DNA of 8,752 nt. Source: Gemmatimonadota bacterium. GTDB lineage: Bacteria; Gemmatimonadota; Gemmatimonadetes; Longimicrobiales; Longimicrobiaceae. Position numbers and translations under genes: made by a program. Positions within the stretch are counted from its first letter, which is position 1. Every line of letters begins with the position of its first letter. Shown here one piece after another: positions 1 to 5,069 of this stretch. The stretch covers positions 1 through 8,752 of the forward strand of contig JAHWJV010000125.1 of the NCBI GenBank assembly GCA_019348265.1, given 5' to 3'. The notes under the pieces were generated by a model. That model had not been told where the DNA came from and searched no databases. It saw nothing but the letters and a program-made list of their open reading frames with translations.

Positions 1-839
1 CGGACGGGAATGAAGATCCGCGGCATCAGCGGGAAGTGGAACGCCATGTGGAACTCGTCCCCGTCCCCGAAGTACGGGCGTACGTCGTCGGGCCACTGGT
101 TCGCCTCGGCGAGCAGGACGCGGTCCGAGTACCGCGAGTCGAGCCGAACCCGGAACTCCTTCAGGATGTCGTGCGTCTCCGGCAGGTTCTCGCAGATGGT
201 CCCCGGCCGCTCGATCAGGTACGGCACCGCGTCCGCGCGGAACCCGTCCAGCCCTCGCTCCAGCCAGAACTCCATCACCTGGAACATCTTCTCCTTGACC
301 TCGGGATTGTCCCAGTTGAGGTCTGGCTGATGCCGGAAGAAGCGGTGCCAGTAGTACTGCCCGGCGACCGGGTCCCAGGTCCAGTTGGAGGGCTCCGTAT
401 CGGTGAAGATGATGCGCGCTTCGCGGTACAGCTCGTCGCTGTCGCTCCAGACGTAGTAGTCGCGCTCCGGCGAGCCCTTCGGCGCACGGCGCGCGCGCTG
501 GAACCAGGGGTGCTGGTCCGAGGTGTGGTTCAGCACCAGGTCGGCGATCACCCGCAGGCCGCGTCGGTGCGCCTCATCCAGGAAGTGTTGGAAGTCGTCG
601 ACGGTGCCGTACGACGGGTGCACCCCGTAATAGTCGGCGATATCGTACCCATCGTCGCGAAGCGGCGAAGGATAAAAGGGGAGGAGCCAGACGCAGTCGA
701 CGCCGAGCTCCTTGATGTAATCGAGCCGGTCCACCAGGCCGCCAAAGTCGCCTACGCCATCGTCGTTCGAATCCTGGAACGCCTTGACGTGCAGCTCATA
801 AAAAATCGCGTCCTTGTACCAGAGCGGATCGGCACTCAC
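1..839 (-). CDS. treS: Trehalose synthase (maltose alpha-D-glucosyltransferase), N-terminal part, runs off left edge
   Basis: GH13 enzyme that interconverts trehalose and maltose in the cytoplasm; in the GlgE pathway it feeds maltose to maltokinase. The first 279 residues are present and the 3' part lies beyond the window. Visible landmarks: N-terminal LWYKDAIFYELHVKAF typical of TreS, PFYPSPLRDDGYDIADYY near residues 54-71, NHTS at 104-107, the long TreS-type stretch WHRFFRHQPDLNWDN at 164-178, nucleophile Asp203 in DGFRADAVPYL, acid/base Glu245 in LLAEANQWP, and HMAFHFPLMPRIF near 264-276. These closely follow my memory of mycobacterial TreS. The start is GTG at 839, chosen because a strong GAGGAG lies 8 nt upstream and the protein begins just before the conserved domain. 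It sits 168 nt after the PLD gene on the same strand. Because the 3' end is missing, I cannot tell whether it is fused to a C-terminal maltokinase, as in many bacteria. Family assignment is secure. Confidence 0.95.
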   Translation of the reverse strand, partial: MSADPLWYKDAIFYELHVKAFQDSNDDGVGDFGGLVDRLDYIKELGVDCVWLLPFYPSPLRDDGYDIADYYGVHPSYGTVDDFQHFLDEAHRRGLRVIADLVLNHTSDQHPWFQRARRAPKGSPERDYYVWSDSDELYREARIIFTDTEPSNWTWDPVAGQYYWHRFFRHQPDLNWDNPEVKEKMFQVMEFWLERGLDGFRADAVPYLIERPGTICENLPETHDILKEFRVRLDSRYSDRVLLAEANQWPDDVRPYFGDGDEFHMAFHFPLMPRIFIPV

Positions 840-1007
840 TCGACGGTCTCCTCGCAGGCTGGGTGGCGCGTTCTGCGCAAGGCTGGACGGCTCGGGTGCT
901 GCAGCCGGGCCGAAAACTGGATCGCCTGGGTGTGCACGTTCCGTTCCGAGGGGGGGCCCGTCGTCCAGCAGGCACCGGAAGCCGTGTCGGGCGGCCGCGG
1001 CTGCGGA
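840..1007 (-). other. Spacer between the PLD gene and treS
   Basis: 168 nt separate the PLD stop codon from the treS start. Apart from the treS ribosome-binding site I see only GC-rich sequence with short palindromes such as GCCGCGGC and GGGCCC. There is no U-tract terminator and no convincing -35/-10 pair. The spacer is long enough to hold a treS promoter, but none can be read with confidence. Confidence 0.5.
848..853 (-). promoter_or_regulatory. Ribosome-binding site deciding the treS GTG start
   Basis: GAGGAG on the minus strand, 8 nt before GTG at 839. It supports a GTG start for treS. The surrounding core AGGAGACC is the same as that in front of glgE. Confidence 0.75.
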
Positions 1008-2324
1008 TCAGATCTGCTCCTCGAACAACCGGAAGAACCGCTCTGGCAGCTTGTGCCAACGCGGGCGCTGGCGCCACTCGTCCGGTCGGATCTCCCGCGC
1101 AAGCTCGAGGTCGCGGAAGAAAGTGTCGCGGACCGTCCTGGCGAACGGCGCGTCGGCGATTCCGAGCACGCACTCCGGGTTCAGTTCCTCGGAGCGGATG
1201 TCCATGTTGGCGCTTCCGACGACCGCCCATCGGTCGTCGACGACCAGGTGCTTCAGGTGGATCATGGTAGGCTGGTACTCATAGATCCGCACCCCCGCGG
1301 CAAGGAACTCCTCGTAATAGCTGCGGCTCGCCCAGCGGACGGCGGAGATGTCGATGTGCTCGTTCGGGACCAGTACGCGAACGTCGATTCCGGCGCGGGC
1401 GCGCTCGATGAGGATCTGGCGGGTCGCTCGGTCCGGCACGAAGTACGGATTGGTGACGTAGATGCTCTCCGCCGCCGCGTGGAAGGAGAACCGGAAGAGG
1501 CGACGGACCGGAGTGTCGTCGGTCGAGGGTGTACCGAGAACCGTAATATGCCGGGGGATCGCGGCGCGCGGGGGGAGCGCGGGGTCCTCCCGGGCAGGCT
1601 CCTGCTCGGGGAGGAAGTAGGCGGGCCCCACGAGGATCTCGCCCGTGAGTTGCGACCAGAGCTGAACGAAGGCCGCCTGCAGCCCCGCGGCCATGGGTCC
1701 GTGGAGCTCCACCATGGTATCGCGCCAGTGCTCCGCGTCCTCAGCGTGCCCCTGCCACTTGTCCGCCAACGCCGCGCCACCCGTGAACCCCGTCTCACCG
1801 TCCACGACGATCGCGCGCCGGTGATTCCGCTTGTGGAGGAAGGTCAGCTGCCCGAAACGCAGCGGGTGGAACCAGCACCACTTTCCGCCGGCGCCCTGCA
1901 GCTCGCGAATTCGCTCCGCGGGCGCCGACAGCCCGCCGAACCCGTCCACCATGACCCGCACCTGGACGCCTGCCCGCGCGCGCTCCACGAGAATGTCGAA
2001 GATCCGGTCGCTTACCTGGCCGGGCTCCCATACGTAGACCATCAGGTTGATCGAGGTCTTCGCGGCGGTGAGCGCGGCGAAGATCGCCGGGAAGAACTCG
2101 TCTCCGTTATTCCGGAGCTGCGCGTTGCCGCCGGTCCGGACCGGAGCGTTGGTCATCCCGGCGATCGCCGTCAGAAACTCCTGCGAGTAGACTCGGGGAC
2201 GCCCCGTGAAGGTCGCCACGCCCGGATCTTCGCCCAGGTTGGAGAAGAGCCCGAGCGCCACGGCGACGCAGGCGACCACGCCGATCGCCGCAAGGAGGAT
2301 CAACCACCACGGGTGCCCGAGCAC
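1008..2324 (-). CDS. Phospholipase D / cardiolipin synthase-like protein with N-terminal membrane anchor
   Basis: 438-residue protein of the two-HKD phospholipase D superfamily, most like bacterial cardiolipin synthases, which transfer phosphatidyl groups between phospholipids at the inner membrane. Residues 7-28 form one hydrophobic membrane segment (WLILLAAIGVVACVAVALGL). Domain 1 spans roughly 65-230, with its HKD motif at 168-175 reading HRRAIVVD followed by GETGFTGG, so the usual Lys is Arg170. Domain 2 spans roughly 260-410, with a canonical HLKHLVVD at 356-363 followed by the family signature GSANMDIRS. The start is GTG at 2324, the first start codon in its frame after the preceding stop; it lies 2 nt after the RDD gene's TGA with only a weak GAGG beside it, which suggests translational coupling. 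The exact lipid substrate cannot be told from sequence; a generic phosphatidyltransferase or phospholipase is the alternative. The Arg substitution leaves some doubt about activity. Confidence 0.9.
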   Translation of the reverse strand: MLGHPWWLILLAAIGVVACVAVALGLFSNLGEDPGVATFTGRPRVYSQEFLTAIAGMTNAPVRTGGNAQLRNNGDEFFPAIFAALTAAKTSINLMVYVWEPGQVSDRIFDILVERARAGVQVRVMVDGFGGLSAPAERIRELQGAGGKWCWFHPLRFGQLTFLHKRNHRRAIVVDGETGFTGGAALADKWQGHAEDAEHWRDTMVELHGPMAAGLQAAFVQLWSQLTGEILVGPAYFLPEQEPAREDPALPPRAAIPRHITVLGTPSTDDTPVRRLFRFSFHAAAESIYVTNPYFVPDRATRQILIERARAGIDVRVLVPNEHIDISAVRWASRSYYEEFLAAGVRIYEYQPTMIHLKHLVVDDRWAVVGSANMDIRSEELNPECVLGIADAPFARTVRDTFFRDLELAREIRPDEWRQRPRWHKLPERFFRLFEEQI

Positions 2325-2326
2325 CC

Positions 2327-2602
2327 TCAGGCGCGGAGATGGCCACCGCCCGCCTCCGGGCGATAGGACATGCGCAGCAGGACGAAAGCCGCGACGAAGC
2401 CGAAGAGCGCGACCGTCGCGTTCGTCAGGAGCGCGGCGATCGAGCCATCGATGACCATGGCGGCACCGCGTCGCCAGGGGTGCGCGATCGGCAGCCCTGG
2501 GACTGCGGGATTGAAGGAGAGCGCGTCCTCCGTGAGAGGACGGCGAAACGCCCGCCCGTTATTTGGTTGAGTGGCCATATGGAACGCGATGGGAGATTCC
2601 AC
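2327..2602 (-). CDS. Very short RDD-type membrane protein, possibly a truncated gene
   Basis: Up to 91 residues. The middle contains HPWRRGAAMVIDGSIAALL (41-59), which resembles the start of the RDD domain (Arg pair, then Ile-Asp in the first helix), followed by hydrophobic sequence to about residue 77 (ALFGFVAAFVLL). The protein then stops after a short Gly-rich tail. RDD proteins normally have several helices and well over 100 residues, so this holds only the first part of the domain. Two starts are possible: GTG at 2602, 7 nt after the hydrolase stop codon, or ATG at 2578 giving 83 residues beginning MATQPNNGR. Neither has a clear ribosome-binding site. It is sandwiched between the hydrolase and PLD genes on the same strand with almost no spacing, consistent with an operon. 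Function is unknown; it may be a minimal membrane protein or a decayed remnant. Confidence 0.65.
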   Translation of the reverse strand: MESPIAFHMATQPNNGRAFRRPLTEDALSFNPAVPGLPIAHPWRRGAAMVIDGSIAALLTNATVALFGFVAAFVLLRMSYRPEAGGGHLRA

Positions 2603-2609
2603 CGGGAGC

Positions 2610-3221
2610 TCAGTCCGTGTCCGGGTGCTTCAGCGACTCCAGGTCGAGGTACCGCGACGGGGTGGTGTCCGCCTTCAGTACCGAGCGCATAAGCTCCAGC
2701 GCCCGCGTCCGCGCCTGCTCCGTCTCCGCCGCGACGCAATCCTCCGGGACGACGATGTAAAAGTCGCGCATGTAGGCGTCGTTCGCGGTGAACAGCACGC
2801 AGATGTCCGCCGCCAGCCCGGTGAGGATCAGCGTGCGCGCCCCGAGATAGTCGAGCAGAGTGTCGAGCGTGGTCGAAAAGAAGCCCGAGTGCTTGGGCTT
2901 GAGGACGAAGTAGTCGTCGGCGTCCGGCCGGAGCAGGCGGGCGAGCGGCTCGCCACGGACGCCGTCCTCCAGCACGTGGTCGACGATCCTGTCGAAGTTG
3001 GATTGCCAGCGGCCGTAGTTGTCGTTGCTGTAGACCACCGGAATGCCCGCTTCCTTGGCACGGCGCTTCAGGTCGGCAATCGCCTCGGCCATCGGAATGG
3101 CCTGCTCGATTTCCCTCTCGCCTCCCTCGAACTCGAGGTCGTTGATGACGTCGATCAGAAGGAGCGCGACCGCGCACTGGTCAGGGGCGTTGCCGTGGAG
3201 GTCCTGATTTCTGGCGGGCAT
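2610..3221 (-). CDS. Isochorismatase-family cysteine hydrolase
   Basis: 203-residue cytoplasmic hydrolase of the isochorismatase/nicotinamidase superfamily. The catalytic triad is visible: Asp24 in LLLIDVINDL, Lys108 in VLKPKHSGFFST (with the conserved Ser four residues later), and nucleophile Cys141 in GLAADICVLFTANDAYMRDF. The length is normal for the family. The subgroup is the unspecialised cysteine hydrolase type; I see nothing that singles out nicotinamide or isochorismate as substrate, so no gene name is given. The start ATG at 3221 lacks a good ribosome-binding site but leaves a natural N-terminus about 18 residues before the first beta strand. The heptanucleotide repeat structure lies immediately upstream, beginning about 10 nt before the start, which could affect translation. 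The RDD gene follows after 7 nt, so this is probably the first gene of a three-gene unit with RDD and PLD. Confidence 0.93.
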   Translation of the reverse strand: MPARNQDLHGNAPDQCAVALLLIDVINDLEFEGGEREIEQAIPMAEAIADLKRRAKEAGIPVVYSNDNYGRWQSNFDRIVDHVLEDGVRGEPLARLLRPDADDYFVLKPKHSGFFSTTLDTLLDYLGARTLILTGLAADICVLFTANDAYMRDFYIVVPEDCVAAETEQARTRALELMRSVLKADTTPSRYLDLESLKHPDTD

Positions 3222-3230
3222 TGGCTACGC

Positions 3231-3305
3231 AATCATGAATGATGAATGATGGATGATGAATCGAGGCGAGTTCAATCCATCACTCGTCATTCACAATTCA
3301 TAATT
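3231..3305. repeat. Heptanucleotide tandem repeat forming an imperfect inverted repeat
   Basis: The left arm consists of nearly four 7-nt units: ATGAATG at 3235-3241 and 3242-3248, ATGGATG at 3249-3255 and ATGAAT at 3256-3261. The right arm (3273-3305) is a diverged reverse complement of 3231-3263, with about 25 of 33 positions pairing and most mismatches being transitions that would still allow G-U pairs in one of the transcripts; the loop is about 9 nt. The element fills nearly the whole spacer between the ETF-QO stop and the hydrolase start and is strikingly AT-richer than everything around it. It might work as an RNA hairpin or simply be a mobile-type intergenic repeat; no open reading frame is present. 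Confidence 0.8.
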
Positions 3306-3310
3306 CGTTC

Positions 3311-4969
3311 CTACATCCGTTTATAGGCCGGCCCACTGCCGCCTTCCCGCGGCGTCCAGCGGGGGCCGAGCACGTCGGTGGCCTTGCAGTCGATGCAGTT
3401 GGGCGCGTTGACGACGAGGCGATCGCCCCGGCGCTCGTAGACACCGGCGGGGCAGAGATTCTCGTACAGCTCGGCCACCTCCGGGGGGACGTCCTGACCG
3501 ATCAGGAGGTGCGAGGGGATGTCGTCGCGAGTCTGGTTCCCGGAGCGGAAGACCGCGTCGAGCTTGCTGAAGGTGAGCTTGCCGTCGGGTACCAGGGGGG
3601 GCGCCTCTCCGACGACCCGGCGGACCTCCGCGTCCGGCTCGACCTCGATGGTGGCGCCGGGGAAGCTGCCGCGGGTGAGGGTCATCAGGGCCGCCTTGGC
3701 GCCCCCGAGGAAGAAGCCGTCCTTGAACGCCGCGCGCATGTTGCGGGTGCGGTGCAGGTCCTGGACGATGTAGCTCTCGCGGATCATGCGGTCGTACGCG
3801 GCGAGACCGGCGGCCGATGTGTCTCCCTGTTTGAGCGCCTGGAAGAGGGCGCGGGCCGCGAAGATGCCGGACTGCATGGCGTAGTGGATCCCCTTCAGCG
3901 AGGGGACGTCCACGAAGCCGACGCAGTCGCCGGCGAGCAGCACGCCGTCCCCATGCATCCGAGACGGAAGGGCGTGGTAGCCGCCCTCCGGGATGGTCTT
4001 GGCGCCCCACTCCACCATCTCGCCGCCGTCGAGGTACTCGCGGAAGAAGGGGTGCAGCTTCATGCGCTGGAGAAGCTGGTGCGCGTCGAGCCGTGCGTCC
4101 TGGTAGTCGAGCCCGACGACGAGGCCGAGGGAAACGAGGTTCGGCTCGAGCGGGTACATCCAGCTCCCGCCGAACGCGTCACGGGGCAGCGGCCAGCCCA
4201 GGGTGTGCACGATCGAGTCGAGCGGCCGGCGCGTCTCCCAGAGCTCCTTGACTCCGAGCGCAAAGATCTGCGGGCTCTCCGACCGGACCCCCTGCCACTC
4301 CAGGTAGGCCTGCGTGAGCGCGCCGCGCGTACCCTCCGTGAGGACGACCGCTCGCGCGGTGAGATCGGTCGGCGGCTCGTAGCGCGCGCCGCGCTCGCCG
4401 GAGCGCTCCAGCCCCGCGGGTGCGGTGCGTACTCCGCGGACGCGCCCCCTCTCCACCAGCAGGGATCCGACCGGGAACCCTGGCAGGATGTTCACCCCCA
4501 GCTCCTCGGCCTTGCCTCCGAGCCAGCGAACGATCTCGGAGATCGACGCCGTATAGTTCCCGTGGTTCCGCATGGTGGGCGGCGTCGGGATCCGGACGGC
4601 GCGGGTCTCGGTGAGGAGCATGACGCGCTCCCCTTCCACCCGGTCGCGGAAGGGGAAGTCCTCGTCCTTCAGGTCGGGGAAGAGCTCTCGAAAAGCGCGC
4701 GGATTCACGACCGCGCCCGAGAGGTTGTGCTCCCCGAGCGCGGCGGCCTTGTCGAGCACCGCGATCTGGATCTCGCCGAGGGCGCCGCCCGCCGCCGCAT
4801 CGTCCCGCACGAGCCGCGCGAGCTCGATCGCGCCCGCCAGCCCCGCCGGCCCGGCGCCGACGAAGACCACGTCCATCTCGATCGCCTCGGCGTCCGGCGC
4901 ATCCCTGACGATCAGCCGCTCGCGAGGGAGGGGCGGCTGGTGATGGGACGGGGTGATTGACTTGAGCAT
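3311..4969 (-). CDS. Electron transfer flavoprotein:ubiquinone oxidoreductase (ETF-QO)
   Basis: 552-residue membrane-associated flavoprotein that passes electrons from reduced ETF (fatty-acid and amino-acid dehydrogenases) to the quinone pool. The FAD dinucleotide motif GAGPAG is at 38-43, the family motif LGEHNLSGAVVNP at 78-90, and the later FAD/quinone region GDCVGFVDVPSLKGIHYAMQ follows the usual ETF-QO pattern. The C-terminus has CPAGVYE (Cys506), then NCIDCKATD (Cys525, Cys528), and ends GGSGPAYKRM as in the family. Normal ETF-QO has four cysteines for a 4Fe-4S cluster; here the last of the Cys-x2-Cys-x2-Cys group is Thr531 (codon ACC), followed by Asp532. The ATG at 4969 has no clear ribosome-binding site, but the N-terminal sequence PPLPRER resembles that of bacterial homologues, so I keep it. 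No etfA or etfB lies nearby. Repeat elements flank it on both sides. Family is certain; cluster content is open. Confidence 0.95.
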   Translation of the reverse strand: MLKSITPSHHQPPLPRERLIVRDAPDAEAIEMDVVFVGAGPAGLAGAIELARLVRDDAAAGGALGEIQIAVLDKAAALGEHNLSGAVVNPRAFRELFPDLKDEDFPFRDRVEGERVMLLTETRAVRIPTPPTMRNHGNYTASISEIVRWLGGKAEELGVNILPGFPVGSLLVERGRVRGVRTAPAGLERSGERGARYEPPTDLTARAVVLTEGTRGALTQAYLEWQGVRSESPQIFALGVKELWETRRPLDSIVHTLGWPLPRDAFGGSWMYPLEPNLVSLGLVVGLDYQDARLDAHQLLQRMKLHPFFREYLDGGEMVEWGAKTIPEGGYHALPSRMHGDGVLLAGDCVGFVDVPSLKGIHYAMQSGIFAARALFQALKQGDTSAAGLAAYDRMIRESYIVQDLHRTRNMRAAFKDGFFLGGAKAALMTLTRGSFPGATIEVEPDAEVRRVVGEAPPLVPDGKLTFSKLDAVFRSGNQTRDDIPSHLLIGQDVPPEVAELYENLCPAGVYERRGDRLVVNAPNCIDCKATDVLGPRWTPREGGSGPAYKRM

Positions 4970-4991
4970 TCGGCGAGTGTGTGGCGGGAAA

Positions 4992-5049
4992 AGTCGTCAG
5001 TCGTCAGCCAGGCCCGACTAAAAAGACTGACGACTGACGGCTGACGACT
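4992..5049. repeat. Inverted repeat built of AGTCGTCAG units, terminator-like after glgE
   Basis: AGTCGTCAG occurs at 4992-5000 and 4999-5007 and its reverse complement CTGACGACT at 5027-5035 and 5041-5049. Two alternative stems are possible: 4995-5007 pairs perfectly with 5027-5039 (13 bp, extendable by three positions with one G-T), or 4999-5009 pairs with 5039-5049 (11 bp). It lies about 20 nt past the glgE stop. Read on the minus strand, the 13-bp stem is followed within a few bases by a TTTT run, so it could act as a weak intrinsic terminator of glgE. The unit resembles dispersed intergenic short repeats more than a typical GC-rich terminator. Confidence 0.75.
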
Positions 5050-5069
5050 AAGTTAGCTACGGCCCCGGG

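Noticed and set aside
36..2366. 776-residue open frame on the plus strand, antisense to treS, the PLD gene and the RDD gene
   Set aside because: It is antisense to two well-recognised enzymes and has an Arg/Val/Pro/Glu-rich composition with no recognisable domain. Long antisense frames are expected where third positions are nearly all G or C, even across the 168-nt spacer.
2425..3177. 250-residue minus-strand frame overlapping the hydrolase gene
   Set aside because: It is an alternative frame of the cysteine hydrolase, Arg/Gly/Ala-rich with no motif; the hydrolase frame has a full catalytic triad.
3231..3305. Short direct repeats considered as a CRISPR array
   Set aside because: The units are 7 nt, contiguous and without spacers, and there are no cas genes; this is a tandem/inverted repeat.
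3509..4960. 483-residue open frame on the plus strand opposite ETF-QO
   Set aside because: It mirrors the ETF-QO coding frame, has no recognisable motif, and ETF-QO on the other strand is certain.
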